Part shown: one piece after another, positions 6,278-14,122 of the stretch
How positions within the stretch are numbered: the first letter of the stretch is position 1
Layout of the letters: every line of letters starts with the position of its first letter
Origin: JBBQDZ01 sp038320185
Lineage (GTDB): Bacteria; Actinomycetota; Thermoleophilia; Gaiellales; Gaiellaceae
Assembly: GCA_038320185.1 (NCBI GenBank)
Contig: JBBQDZ010000010.1
Location: 1-25,412 of the forward strand
Direction of reading: 5' to 3'
Length of the DNA: 25,412 bases
Notes under the pieces: generated by a model
Databases searched by the model: none
What the model saw: the letters and a program-made list of their open reading frames with translations, nothing else
Told to the model about the DNA's origin: nothing
Translations under genes and position numbers: made by a program

Positions 6278-8130
6278 TATCCGACCGCGGCCGTCGTCAG
6301 GACGTCGCCGCTCGTGAGCACCACGCCGTCCTCGCAGCGCGCCTCGACGAGACCGCCCTGGAACTGCTGGCGGTAGAGGTCGGCGTAGAGCCCGCCACGA
6401 CTGAGCAGCTCCCGGTGTGTTCCCCGCTCCACCAGTCGCCCCCGGTCGAGGACGAAGATCACGTCGGCGGCAAGAATCGTCGAGAGCCTGTGGGCGATCG
6501 CGATCGTCGTCCTCGTCTCCATCAGCGGCACGAGGGCAGCCTGGACGAGCCGCTCGCTCGCCGTGTCGAGGGCGGAGGTTGCCTCGTCGAGTATGAGGAT
6601 CCGCGGATCCTTCAGGATCACCCGCGCGATTGCGAGCCGCTGCTTCTCGCCGCCGGACATCCGGTAACCGCGCTCGCCGACGAGCGTGTCGAAGCCCGAC
6701 TCCAGCTCGAGGATGCGGTCGTGGATTGCGGCCGCGCGCGTGGCCGTGTCGAGGTCTTCCTGGGACGCGTCCGGTCGGGCGTACAGGAGGTTCTCGCGGA
6801 CGCTCGCGTGGAAGAGGTAGGTCTCCTGGGTGACCATGCCCACGAGCTCCGCAAGCGATGAGAGCTCGATCTCGCGGATGTCGACGCCGTCGATCTCGAC
6901 ACTCCCGCGGCTGACGTCGTAGAGGCGGGGCACGAGGTAGGAGACGGTCGTCTTGCCGGCGCCGCTCGGCCCGACGATCGCCGCCAGCTGGCCCGGCCCG
7001 ACCTCGAGGCTCAAGTCCTCGAGCGTCCACGGCCTCGGCCCCGCCCCGTTGCCGTCAGCCGCCAGCTCGTCGTAGCGGAAGTACACGTTGCGAAGCCGCA
7101 CGTCGCCCCGCGCCTCCTCGCGCGCGATCGGGCGAGCCCCCGGCGCGTCGACGATGTCGTGAGGGAGGTCGAGGTAGCCGAAGATCCGCTCGAAGAGCGC
7201 AAGGGAGGTCTGCACCTCGACCGAGACCGAGAGCAGCTGGCCGACCGGGAAGAGCAGCCGCGTCTGCAGCGCGGTGAACGCGACGATCGTGCCGGCGGTG
7301 ATCGTCGGACCGGTGTGGTGGCCGATGGCGACGCCGGCGGCGAGGTAGATGAGCGCGGGCGTGATCGAGAAGAAGGTCTGGACGACGGCGAAGAAGGAGC
7401 GGCCGACCATCTGCTGGCGCACTTGAAGCTCGGCGAGCCGCTGGTTCTCGGCGCGATAGCGCTCGACCGCGTCCACCTGGCGATTGAAGACCTTCCCGAG
7501 CAGGATGCCCGACACCGAGAGCGTCTCCTCGGTCATCGCGGAAAGCTCCGCGAGCGACTGCTGGGTCGAGGACGCGATGCGCCGTCGTGCCCGTCCGACC
7601 CGGTAGGTGAGCCAGACGAAGATCGGTACGACGAAGAGCGAGACGATGGTCAGCTGCCACGAGATGACGAGCATCGCGACAAGCGTCGAGAGCACTGTGA
7701 CGCCGTTCGACAGGATCGACGACGCGGTGTTCGTGACGACGGTCTGAACGCCGCCGACGTCATTCGCGAGCCGCGACTGGATCTCGCCCGTGCGCGTCGC
7801 GGTGAAGAAGCGCAGCGACATCCGCTGAAGGTGCGCGTACAGCTCGTTGCGGAGGTCCTGCATCACGCGCTGGCCAACGACGCTCGTCAGGTAGGTCTGG
7901 CCGACCCCGATCGCACCGCCTGCGATCGCGATCGCGATCATGACTCCGACGAGGGTGTAGAGCATCCCGAGGTGCGGGCCGGCACCCTTCGGGAAGAGCG
8001 CGCGGTCGAAGACGACCTTGATCAGGACCGGGTTCGCGACTCCGAGTGCACCGGTGACGAGGATCGAGGCGCCGACGATCGCGACCTGCGCCCGGTAGGG
8101 ACGGAAGAGACGCGAGATCCGGCGGAGCAT
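6277..8130 (-). CDS. ABC exporter, fused membrane and ATPase domains
   Basis: Predicted protein of 617 residues with the MsbA/MDR half-transporter layout: a six-helix membrane domain (about 15-310), then an ATP-binding domain (about 335-585). Visible motifs are Walker A GPSGAGKT with Lys393, the signature MSGGEKQR near 491, Walker B ILILDEATSALD near 515, and the H-loop His in AIAHRLST. Such proteins work as dimers and export lipids or hydrophobic compounds; the substrate is not predictable. The ATG at 8130 has GGAGGG almost touching it, an unusually short spacing. The gene starts 9 bases after the clpP stop and overlaps the next gene by one base, so the three genes are probably one operon. 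Confidence 0.92.
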   Translation of the reverse strand: MLRRISRLFRPYRAQVAIVGASILVTGALGVANPVLIKVVFDRALFPKGAGPHLGMLYTLVGVMIAIAIAGGAIGVGQTYLTSVVGQRVMQDLRNELYAHLQRMSLRFFTATRTGEIQSRLANDVGGVQTVVTNTASSILSNGVTVLSTLVAMLVISWQLTIVSLFVVPIFVWLTYRVGRARRRIASSTQQSLAELSAMTEETLSVSGILLGKVFNRQVDAVERYRAENQRLAELQVRQQMVGRSFFAVVQTFFSITPALIYLAAGVAIGHHTGPTITAGTIVAFTALQTRLLFPVGQLLSVSVEVQTSLALFERIFGYLDLPHDIVDAPGARPIAREEARGDVRLRNVYFRYDELAADGNGAGPRPWTLEDLSLEVGPGQLAAIVGPSGAGKTTVSYLVPRLYDVSRGSVEIDGVDIREIELSSLAELVGMVTQETYLFHASVRENLLYARPDASQEDLDTATRAAAIHDRILELESGFDTLVGERGYRMSGGEKQRLAIARVILKDPRILILDEATSALDTASERLVQAALVPLMETRTTIAIAHRLSTILAADVIFVLDRGRLVERGTHRELLSRGGLYADLYRQQFQGGLVEARCEDGVVLTSGDVLTTAAVG

Positions 8131-8139
8131 CCCTCCAGA

Positions 8140-8745
8140 CTACGCCGTGCCCCGAAGGCTGCGCGACTGCACGATCTCGTCGATCAGCCCGTACTCCCGT
8201 GCCTCCACGGGCGTCATGAAACGGTCGCGGTCGATGTCCTGCATCACCTTCTTTACGGGCTGGCCGGAGTGCCGCGCGATGATCTCCGCCATCCGCCGGG
8301 TCATCTCCAGGATCTCCCTGGCGGCGATCTGGATGTCGGCCGGGCTGCCCCGGAAGCCGCCCGAGCCCTGGTGGATCATGATCTTCGCGTTCGGCAGGGC
8401 GAATCGCTTTCCGGCCGCTCCACCGGAGAGGATCATCGCCGCCGCCGACATGCCCATCCCGAGGCAGATCGTGCGCACGTCAGGCTTGACGAACTGCATC
8501 GTGTCGTAGATCGCCATTCCGGCGTACGCCGAGCCGCCGGGGGAGTTGACGTAGAGCGAGATGTCCTTGTCGGGATCCTCCGCCTCGAGGAACAGGAGCT
8601 GCGCGGTGATGAGGTTTGCCACCTCGTCCTCGACCGAGGTGCCGAGGAAGACGATCCGCTCCCTGAGCAGGCGCGAGTAGATGTCGAACGCGCGCTCCGC
8701 GCGACCGTCCGAGTCGACCACCATGGGGACGAGCTGGCTCCGCAT
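8140..8745 (-). CDS. clpP: ATP-dependent Clp protease proteolytic subunit
   Basis: Predicted protein of 201 residues, the usual ClpP length. The ATG at 8745 is chosen for its GGGAG ribosome site 6-7 bases upstream; longer upstream starts would run through the regulatory palindromes. Family motifs are clear: ISLYVNSPGG (62-71), Ser100 in GMGMSAAA, His125 in MIHQGSGG and Asp174 in DRDRF, giving the Ser-His-Asp triad. The usual GQAAS around the Ser is GMGMS here. ClpP forms a two-ring 14-subunit chamber that degrades proteins delivered by ClpX or ClpC; neither is in this window. It shares its control region with the divergent SRPBCC gene, which may place it under the ArsR-type regulator. Confidence 0.95.
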   Translation of the reverse strand: MRSQLVPMVVDSDGRAERAFDIYSRLLRERIVFLGTSVEDEVANLITAQLLFLEAEDPDKDISLYVNSPGGSAYAGMAIYDTMQFVKPDVRTICLGMGMSAAAMILSGGAAGKRFALPNAKIMIHQGSGGFRGSPADIQIAAREILEMTRRMAEIIARHSGQPVKKVMQDIDRDRFMTPVEAREYGLIDEIVQSRSLRGTA

Positions 8746-8764
8746 CGCGGCTCCCTTCGCTAAG

Positions 8765-8784
8765 GTGCAACCATTGAGTTGCGT
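8765..8784. promoter_or_regulatory. Candidate operator 1 for the ArsR-type repressor
   Basis: GTGCAAC (8765-8771) and GTTGCGT (8778-8784) form an imperfect palindrome of 20 bases. It is close to a second copy 26 bases to the right. The GCAAC...GTTGC half-sites fit the kind of dyad bound by small winged-helix ArsR proteins, and such a gene lies 0.5 kb downstream. Confidence 0.6.
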
Positions 8785-8790
8785 ATCGTA
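8784..8790. promoter_or_regulatory. Overlapping divergent -10 boxes between two operators
   Basis: TATCGT on the plus strand (8784-8789) and TACGAT on the minus strand (8790-8785) overlap almost completely. Each fits the TANNNT pattern. They could serve the SRPBCC gene and clpP respectively, and a protein on either palindrome would block both. The -35 regions are poor. Confidence 0.4.
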
Positions 8791-8810
8791 GTGCAACCGT
8801 TCGGTTGCGT
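8791..8810. promoter_or_regulatory. Candidate operator 2 for the ArsR-type repressor
   Basis: GTGCAACCGTTCGGTTGCGT is a near-perfect dyad: CAACCG and CGGTTG pair around a TT centre, with one mismatch further out. It ends 14 bases before the ATG of the SRPBCC gene and immediately precedes its ribosome site. Confidence 0.65.
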
Positions 8811-8824
8811 AACGAGGAGGAGCA

Positions 8825-9208
8825 ATGGAGGTCTCGGTGAAGCGGCAGATCGAGCTCGATGCGACGCGGGAGGAGGTCTGGCGGGCGCTGACGGAGCCCG
8901 AGCAGCTCCGCGAATGGCTCGCGAACGACGCCGAGCTCGACGTGCGGCCCGGCGGCACCGGAAGGTTCCGCTGGGAGGACGGCGAGGAGCGCAGGGCAGT
9001 GGTGGAAGAGGTCGAGCTCGAGCGCCGGCTCGTCTTCGCATGGGGCGAGGGCGAAGAGGCGACCCGCGTCGAGCTGACGCTCGTCGACGCGGTCGCAGGG
9101 ACTCGCCTGAGCGTCAGCGAGACTCCGCTCGGCCCGCGCGCCTGCGCAGGCTCGTGGAGCTGGGCGGTCGAGCTCCGGCTGCCGCAGGCACTCGTCGTCC
9201 TCGTCTAG
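8825..9208 (+). CDS. SRPBCC (AHSA1-like) domain protein
   Basis: Predicted protein of 127 residues beginning after a good ribosome site (GAGGAGG, 6 bases upstream). The opening VKRQIELDATREEVWRALTE, then LREWLA and DVRPGG, is the typical start of the activator-of-Hsp90/SRPBCC family, whose members form a deep ligand-binding cavity. The domain is a little shorter than the usual 140-160 residues; the end (from about residue 105) is unusual and could be divergent or truncated. Family members often pair with an ArsR-type repressor, and one follows after 143 bases. Ligand and function are unknown. Confidence 0.75.
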   Translation: MEVSVKRQIELDATREEVWRALTEPEQLREWLANDAELDVRPGGTGRFRWEDGEERRAVVEEVELERRLVFAWGEGEEATRVELTLVDAVAGTRLSVSETPLGPRACAGSWSWAVELRLPQALVVLV

Positions 9209-9351
9209 GCCCCTCTCTGGGACATGTGCACGATGGATGACACGCGACACGTGGTGCGAGGCAACGACGCAGGGGGCGCGGGACGCGTCATCGCGCCGCG
9301 TGGCGGCTGTCGGGCGGCGCCCTGGTTCAGGTTGCGGACGGGCCCCTGAGC

Positions 9352-9666
9352 GTGCCAAGCGAGGCGGCGGTCTTCGCCGCGCTGGCCGACCCGACACGCC
9401 GTCAGGTCGTGGAAGCTCTGGCAGGGCGGGAAAGCGCGACGCCGAGCGAGCTTGCGGCGGAGCTCCCGGTCAGCCGGCAGGCGGTATCGAAGCACCTGGA
9501 TGCCCTCCAGGCAGCCGGTCTCGTCTTCCGGGAGCGCGTGGGGCGGGAGACCCGCTTCTCTCTGACGCCCGCTCCGCTCGCCGATGCGGCGTCGTGGATG
9601 GCCGCGGTCGGTGCCTCGTGGGACGAGCGCCTCGCGCGCCTCCAGAACCACCTGCTCCGGCCCTGA
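9352..9666 (+). CDS. ArsR-family winged-helix repressor
   Basis: Predicted protein of 104 residues from a GTG at 9352. The sequence VFAALADPTRRQVVEALAGR and the helix-turn-helix region TPSELAAELPVSRQAVSKHL (31-50), followed by the wing (LVFRERVGRETRFSLTPAPL), match ArsR-type regulators. The metal-binding Cys motif (ELCVCDL type) of ArsR/SmtB is missing, so it probably does not sense metal through that site. Members of this group usually repress a linked SRPBCC gene; the two palindromes at 8765-8810 are the likely targets. No clear ribosome site is seen before the GTG. Confidence 0.85.
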   Translation: MPSEAAVFAALADPTRRQVVEALAGRESATPSELAAELPVSRQAVSKHLDALQAAGLVFRERVGRETRFSLTPAPLADAASWMAAVGASWDERLARLQNHLLRP

Positions 9667-9896
9667 CCATCGGAGCCCGGCGGTGACCTCGGCGGCCAGG
9701 TCCGGTCCTCTGAGGCGCCTCTGGGGGTCCTCTGGGGCAGCGAGGTGCCGGGAAGCGCGCAACGATGCCGATCTGGGGAAAGAAGGGACAGACCCGTTAC
9801 GAAGTCGGTACTCCGTTTCGGCCCGGGACCCTCCGGAACGGACGCCGCGCTCCTGAGTGCCCGACGGCGTAGCGGGGCGGGCCTTCCCCGGGCGCG
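9667..9896. other. Gap with a REP-like motif
   Basis: No gene is seen. GGGACAGACCC at 9785-9795, preceded by AAAGAA and followed by GTTACGA, resembles the GGGACAGACCC type of dispersed palindromic element I recall near REP-associated transposases in various bacteria. Only one copy exists here, so this is a suggestion. The gap lies between convergent genes. Confidence 0.35.
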
Positions 9897-10667
9897 TCAG
9901 GATCGGCGCCGCGCTCGGATTCGCCGGCCGACGATGAGCGTCAGAGCGACCGTGACGACGAGTTCGACCGCGGCGAGCCCGCGGAGCTTCGAGTGCCCGC
10001 TCTGCCGCTCGCGCATGGTCACCGGCACCTCGTCGATCCTGAGGCCTGCCTTCGTGAGCCGGATCAGGCCCTGCACCTCGGGTGCGCCGCTCGTGTACGG
10101 CTGCGCGAGGATGGGGATTGCCTCGGCGTTGACGGCGTAGAGACCGCTCGTGGCGTCGGCGAGGGGTCGGTTCAGCCGCCACCCCATCAGCCGGCGCAGG
10201 ATCGCCGTGCCGAGCGCTCGCGGCGCGGAGGGTCGGTACCTGTACTCGTCGTACCCCTCGCCCGAGACGAACCGCGAGCCCACGGCGACGTCGCACGCTC
10301 CGCCGTACACACGCTCCAGCAGCCGCCGGAGCTCCGCCGCCGGGTGCTGCCCATCTGCGTCGAGGCGCCCGCAGTATGCGTAGCCATGATCGGCCGCGTA
10401 GCTGTAGCCGGCAAGAATCGCCGCCCGCAGCCCGCGGTTCTCGCCGAACGAGAGAACCCTGGCGCCGCCCTCGCGGGCGTGCTCGGCCGTCCGGTCGGTG
10501 GAGCCGTCGTCGACCACGAGCACGTCGGCGGCCGGCAGCTCCTGCCGTAGCTCTGCAAGCACCGCCGGGAGGCTCGCCTCCTCCTGGTAGGCGGGGACGA
10601 AGACGAGCGTAGGCCCGCGCGGTTCGGGAATAGCACCGCCGTCCGGGCTGTTCTCTCGAGGAATCAA
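9897..10667 (-). CDS. Family 2 glycosyltransferase (polyprenol-phosphate type)
   Basis: Predicted protein of about 256 residues. The GT-A core is clear: LVFVPAYQEEASLPAVLAEL, VLVVDDGSTDRT, ENRGLRAAILAGY, and the metal-binding RLDADGQHP motif. Later come AVGSRFV and a conserved acceptor-side region (ADATSGLYAVN, RQSGHSKLRG). A single hydrophobic segment near the C-terminus may tether it to the membrane. The family transfers sugars from nucleotide or lipid carriers, often to polyprenol phosphate. The start is uncertain: TTG at 10667 is proposed because the longer ATG/GTG frame would overlap the divergent dioxygenase gene, but no good ribosome site is present. An ATT at 10631 is a poorer alternative. 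Confidence 0.8.
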   Translation of the reverse strand: MIPRENSPDGGAIPEPRGPTLVFVPAYQEEASLPAVLAELRQELPAADVLVVDDGSTDRTAEHAREGGARVLSFGENRGLRAAILAGYSYAADHGYAYCGRLDADGQHPAAELRRLLERVYGGACDVAVGSRFVSGEGYDEYRYRPSAPRALGTAILRRLMGWRLNRPLADATSGLYAVNAEAIPILAQPYTSGAPEVQGLIRLTKAGLRIDEVPVTMRERQSGHSKLRGLAAVELVVTVALTLIVGRRIRARRRS

Positions 10668-10683
10668 GTTTGAGGAGCAAACG

Positions 10684-11599
10684 ATGAAGCTGGAAGGGAT
10701 CCACCACGTCACGTGCATCACGGGCGATGCGCCTGGCAACGTCGACTTCTACACGCGCGTGCTCGGGCTGCGGTTAGTGAAGAAGACGGTCAACCAGGAC
10801 GACCCCACTGTCTATCACCTCTTCTACGCGGACGAGCGGGGCAGTGCCGGCGCCGACCTCACGTTCTTCGAGTACCCGGGCGCCCGGCGCGGGAGGGCCG
10901 GCGCGGGCATGGTGCACCGGATCGTCTGGCGGGTCGCCTCGGAGGACGCCCTCGCCTTCTGGGCGCGGCGCCTGCGGGCGGAGGGCGTGGGGGAGCGAAG
11001 GACGGCTGCGCGTCGACGACCCGGAAGGCCTCGGCCTGGAGCTCGCCGCGATCGAAACCTCGGACGAGCCTCTCGTGGCCGAGCATCCGGAGATCCCGCA
11101 GGAGCTCGCGCTGCAGGGCTTCGACGGCGTGCGCGCCTTCGCGACGGACCCGGAGGCGAGCCGGGGGTTCCTTGAAGGAGCGCTCGCCTTCAACGCGGCG
11201 GGCGAGCGGCGGTGGGAGGCGCGCGGAGAGCACCGCGGCGGTTTCTACTCATACGACGAGACCTCGGAGCGCGGCCTCGGCGGCGCGGGCACGGTCCATC
11301 ACGTCGCGTGGGCATCGGCGATGGCCGAGCACGAGCGCTGGCACGAGCGGGCCGCCGCCGGAGGAGCGAGCCCGACGCCGGTGATCGACCGCTTCTGGTT
11401 CCGCTCGATCTACTTCCGCGAACCGAGCGGCGTGCTGTTCGAGATCGCCACGATCGGCCCCGGCTTCACGACTGACGAGCCCCTCGAGCACCTAGGGGAG
11501 TCGCTCGTGCTGCCGCCGGCGTTCGAGCATCTGCGCTCGCGGATCGAGCCGGCGCTGACCCCGCTGCCGGATCCCCGATCGGCCCGGAGCAGCCGATGA
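10684..11599 (+). pseudogene. mhqO: Ring-cleaving dioxygenase (VOC family), frameshifted
   Basis: A vicinal-oxygen-chelate protein split across two frames. The first part (MKLEGIHHVTCITGDAPGNV onward) has the N-terminal glyoxalase/dioxygenase domain and runs to about 10988. The second, one frame over, continues with GRLRVDDPEGLGLELA and the second VOC domain (VHHVAWAS, then FEIATIGPGF) to the TGA at 11599. Dropping one G from the G5 run at 10989-10993 restores a continuous protein of about 304 residues, a normal length for this family. His8 and the later His and Glu are consistent with a metal site. The best match is the MhqO type (hydroquinone-specific dioxygenase of Bacillus), supported by the following MhqD-like gene, which overlaps by ATGA. 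The frameshift may be genuine or a sequencing error. The start has a good GAGGAGC ribosome site. Confidence 0.8.
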
Positions 11600-12270
11600 G
11601 CGGGCTCGCCGGCCTGACGTACCTGTCCCGCCCTGCGAACGGGACGCCCGAGGGACTGCTCGTCCTCTTCCACGGGCGCGGCGCCGACGAGCATGACCTC
11701 GCGCCGCTCCTCGAGCTCCTCGACCCGGATCGGCGACTCCTCGGCGTTACCCCGCGCGGGCCGCTGTCGCTGCCGCCCGGCGGTGCACATTGGTACGCGG
11801 TCAGGGAGATCGGCTTCCCCGACCCTGTCACCTTCGCCCCGACCTTCGAGCGCGCCGCCGACTGGCTCGACGAGCTCTCCGCCGAGACGGGCCTCGCGCC
11901 CGAGCAGACGGTCCTCGGCGGCTTCTCGCAGGGAGCCGTGATGAGCTACGCGCTCGGCCTCGGCGCCGGTCGTCCGCGGCCCGCCGCCGTCATGGCCCTC
12001 AGCGGCTTCATCCCCTCCGTGCCGGGCTTCGCGCTCGACCTCGACTCGCAGCCGCTCCCGAGAGTCGCGATCGGACACGGTGTCCACGATCCGGTGATCT
12101 CCGCCGACTTCGCGCGCCGGGCCCGCTCTCTTCTCGGAGCTGCCGGCTTCGACCTCCTCTACCGGGAGTCCCCTCTGCCACACGCGATCGACCCGCGGTT
12201 CCTGCGCGAGCTCGCGCCCTGGGTCACCGCTCCCGTGCTCCGGAACGCACGGAAACAATCGGACTCCTGA
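11596..12270 (+). CDS. mhqD: Phospholipase/carboxylesterase family hydrolase (MhqD-like)
   Basis: Predicted protein of 224 residues. It has the phospholipase/carboxylesterase alpha/beta-hydrolase layout: LLVLFHGRGADEHDL (21-35), nucleophile Ser111 in GGFSQGAV, acid Asp165 in GVHDPVI and His196 in LPHAIDP. The substrate is not known. In Bacillus subtilis the mhqD hydrolase and mhqO dioxygenase genes belong to one quinone-responsive regulon; here a relative of mhqO sits directly upstream with a 4-base ATGA overlap, so a role in aromatic or quinone detoxification is inferred. No MhqR-like regulator is seen next to the pair. Confidence 0.83.
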   Translation: MSGLAGLTYLSRPANGTPEGLLVLFHGRGADEHDLAPLLELLDPDRRLLGVTPRGPLSLPPGGAHWYAVREIGFPDPVTFAPTFERAADWLDELSAETGLAPEQTVLGGFSQGAVMSYALGLGAGRPRPAAVMALSGFIPSVPGFALDLDSQPLPRVAIGHGVHDPVISADFARRARSLLGAAGFDLLYRESPLPHAIDPRFLRELAPWVTAPVLRNARKQSDS

Positions 12271-12286
12271 CGGAGTCGAGGAGCGC

Positions 12287-12733
12287 TCAAGGCGAGGCCG
12301 CACTCGCAACGTGACCACAGACGCCGAGCCCGAGGCGCCGCGCGGCTGCGCGCGCCCGCGCCAGCGCGCGACGTCCCTGGTACAGGGCGCCCTGGATGCT
12401 CTCGCTGTCCCCGATCAGCGACGCGACCCGCAGGCGTTTCGCGGCCGCGATCTCGGCCGCGATCGCTCGCACGAGCGAATCGGCCGGCTCCTCCAGTCCT
12501 TCAGGAGCCGGTAGCTTGCGGAGGCGTGCCGCCTCCTGCTCGGCCAGAGCCACGCGACGATCGAACATCGCTGCGAGCTTGTCCGGAGTGCGCTCCGCCG
12601 GGAGGGCGGCGATCGCGGCCTCCTGCCGCTCGCAGATTCCATCGGCGCGGGTGGCGAACGACGATCCGTGTCCGCCACAGCCGGCTGCGAGACCGACAAG
12701 CGCAGCCGTCACGGCGGCGGTGAGGACCTGCAC
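12287..12733 (-). CDS. Small alpha-helical lipoprotein, function unknown
   Basis: Predicted protein of 148 residues. A signal segment ends in GLAAGC, which is close to a lipobox. The mature part is Ala, Glu and Arg rich and appears mostly helical (QEAAIAALPAERTPDKLAAM, EEPADSLVRAIAAEIAAAKR), with another Cys near each end (GICERQ, LGVCGH). I recognise no family. GTG at 12733 is used; a TTG at 12742 is an alternative and would lie only 4 bases after the stop of the superoxide dismutase gene. Co-transcription with that gene is likely. It converges with the mhqD-like gene across a 16-base gap. Confidence 0.65.
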   Translation of the reverse strand: MQVLTAAVTAALVGLAAGCGGHGSSFATRADGICERQEAAIAALPAERTPDKLAAMFDRRVALAEQEAARLRKLPAPEGLEEPADSLVRAIAAEIAAAKRLRVASLIGDSESIQGALYQGRRALARARAAARRLGLGVCGHVASAASP

Positions 12734-12746
12734 GCGAGGCAAGTCG

Positions 12747-13379
12747 TCAGGCCGTTGGCGGCGCCCCCGCCCGCCCGGTGGCCCGCTCGAAGCGATCGGC
12801 GACGGCGCGCCAGGCGACCACGTTCCACCACGCCGCGAGATAGTCGGGGCGGCGGTTCTGGTAGCGGAGGTAGTAGGCGTGCTCCCACACATCGATCCCG
12901 AGCAGCGGTGTCCGTCCTTCCAGGAGCGGCGTGTCCTGGTTTTGCGTCGAGACCACCGCCAGACCCGTACCGTCGTGGATCAACCAGGCCCAGCCGCTGC
13001 CGAACCGCTTGACGCCCGCGTCGTTCAGCTGTGCCTTCAGATCATCGAGGCCGCCGAACGTCGAGTCGATCGCGTGCGCGAGGGCTCCGTCAGGCTCGCC
13101 GCCGCCGTCCGGGCCCATGATCTCCCAGAAGAGGGTGTGGTTCGCGTGGCCCCCGGCGTTGTTCCGCACGGCAGTCCGGATCGCCTCCGGCAGTAGGTCG
13201 AGGTTGTCGAGGATCTGCTCGACAGGGCGATCGGCCCACTCGGTCCCCTCGAGTGCCTTGTTGGCGTTGTCGACGTAGGCCTGATGATGCTTGTCGTGGT
13301 GGATCCGCATCGTCTGCTCGTCGATGTGCGGCTCCAGCGCCTCGTAGGGGTACGGGAGCGGCGGCAGCTCGAAGGACAT
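12747..13379 (-). CDS. sodA: Fe/Mn superoxide dismutase
   Basis: Predicted protein of 210 residues. It matches the Fe/Mn superoxide dismutase family throughout: LPYPYEALEPHID, the helix HHDKHHQAYV, NNAGGHANHTLFW and DVWEHAYYLRYQN. Metal ligands are His27, His81, Asp163 and His167. The GGHANHTLFW region favours Mn usage, but the metal cannot be settled by eye. It converts superoxide to hydrogen peroxide and oxygen in the cytoplasm. A perfect ribosome site, AAGGAGG, precedes the ATG. It is divergent from the lutA-like gene across only 59 bases, and the downstream lipoprotein gene follows within 13 bases. Confidence 0.95.
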   Translation of the reverse strand: MSFELPPLPYPYEALEPHIDEQTMRIHHDKHHQAYVDNANKALEGTEWADRPVEQILDNLDLLPEAIRTAVRNNAGGHANHTLFWEIMGPDGGGEPDGALAHAIDSTFGGLDDLKAQLNDAGVKRFGSGWAWLIHDGTGLAVVSTQNQDTPLLEGRTPLLGIDVWEHAYYLRYQNRRPDYLAAWWNVVAWRAVADRFERATGRAGAPPTA

Positions 13380-13426
13380 CGTGTTCCTCCTTCTCTTGAG
13401 GGTCTCGCCGCGATTCTCGCAGTTGC

Positions 13427-13432
13427 TAGGTT
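13427..13432 (+). promoter_or_regulatory. Candidate -10 box (TAGGTT) for the lutA-like gene
   Basis: TAGGTT lies 6 bases before the GTG at 13439, with no ribosome site between. A leaderless mRNA is plausible. Confidence 0.35.
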
Positions 13433-13438
13433 CGGCCG

Positions 13439-14122
13439 GTGCCCCAGGTCCAGCTCTTCGCCACGTGCCTCGGCGACCTCATGTTCCCCGAGGCGGTGGC
13501 GCACGCAGAAGAGCTGCTTCAGCGGGCCGGCTTCGAGGTCGCGTTCCCCATGCGTCAGGTGTGTTGCGGACAGCCTGCCTTCAACGCCGGCCACCACGGC
13601 CCGGCCCGCCGCGTCGCCCGGGGATTCGCGCGCGCCTTCTCGCGCGGGACGCCGATCGTCACCCCGTCCGGCTCCTGCGCGACGATGGCCTCGCACTACC
13701 TCCCGGACCTCGTTGGCTGTGCCCCCTTCGAGGTGTGGGAGCTCTCGTCGTTCCTCGACGCACAGGCAGCGCCGATCGAGGCAGTCAACGCGGGCCGGAC
13801 GCTCGCCTACCACGACTCCTGCCACATGCTCCGCGAGCTCCGGATCTCCGAGGCGCCGCGCCGGCTCCTCGAGCGCTCCGGCGCAATCGTCAAAGCACTC
13901 GAGCGCCCGGATCTCTGCTGCGGCTTCGGCGGCACCTTCTCTGTTCGCCAGCCCGAGGTCTCCGTCGCCATGGCCGACGACAAGCTGTCGAGCGCCGGCG
14001 CAGCCGACGCGCTCGTGACCGCTGATCCCGGCTGCCTCATGCACCTCGGCGGCAGGGCCGACCGCAGACCCTCCAACCTTCGCGTCGTCCATCTCGCGAC
14101 CGCGCTGGCGCGAGGGGCGTGA
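13439..14122 (+). CDS. lutA: Lactate utilization protein A, iron-sulfur (CCG) protein
   Basis: Predicted protein of 227 residues, near the LutA/YkgE length. Two CCG-type domains are visible: CLGDLMFPE with VCCGQPAFNAGH, then DSCHMLRELR with LCCGFGGTFSV. Such cysteine-rich domains hold an iron-sulfur cluster in LutA, GlpC and heterodisulfide reductase relatives. LutA acts with LutB and LutC to oxidise L-lactate to pyruvate. The TGA stop overlaps the GTG start of lutB (GTGA), so translation is coupled. Confidence 0.88.
   Translation: MPQVQLFATCLGDLMFPEAVAHAEELLQRAGFEVAFPMRQVCCGQPAFNAGHHGPARRVARGFARAFSRGTPIVTPSGSCATMASHYLPDLVGCAPFEVWELSSFLDAQAAPIEAVNAGRTLAYHDSCHMLRELRISEAPRRLLERSGAIVKALERPDLCCGFGGTFSVRQPEVSVAMADDKLSSAGAADALVTADPGCLMHLGGRADRRPSNLRVVHLATALARGA

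Noticed and set aside
6278..7030. Minus-strand frame extending the metallo-beta-lactamase-like gene upstream to 460 residues
   Set aside because: This part is a shifted-frame shadow of the ABC transporter gene; the coupled GTG at 6277 is a better start.
7159..8763. Plus-strand 534-residue frame
   Set aside because: It is the antisense of the ABC transporter and clpP genes and is composed almost wholly of Asp, Arg, Glu and His, typical of a high-GC shadow.
9205..10707. Minus-strand 500-residue frame over ArsR and the glycosyltransferase
   Set aside because: It is a mixture of shadow frames; the glycosyltransferase motifs are in another minus-strand frame.
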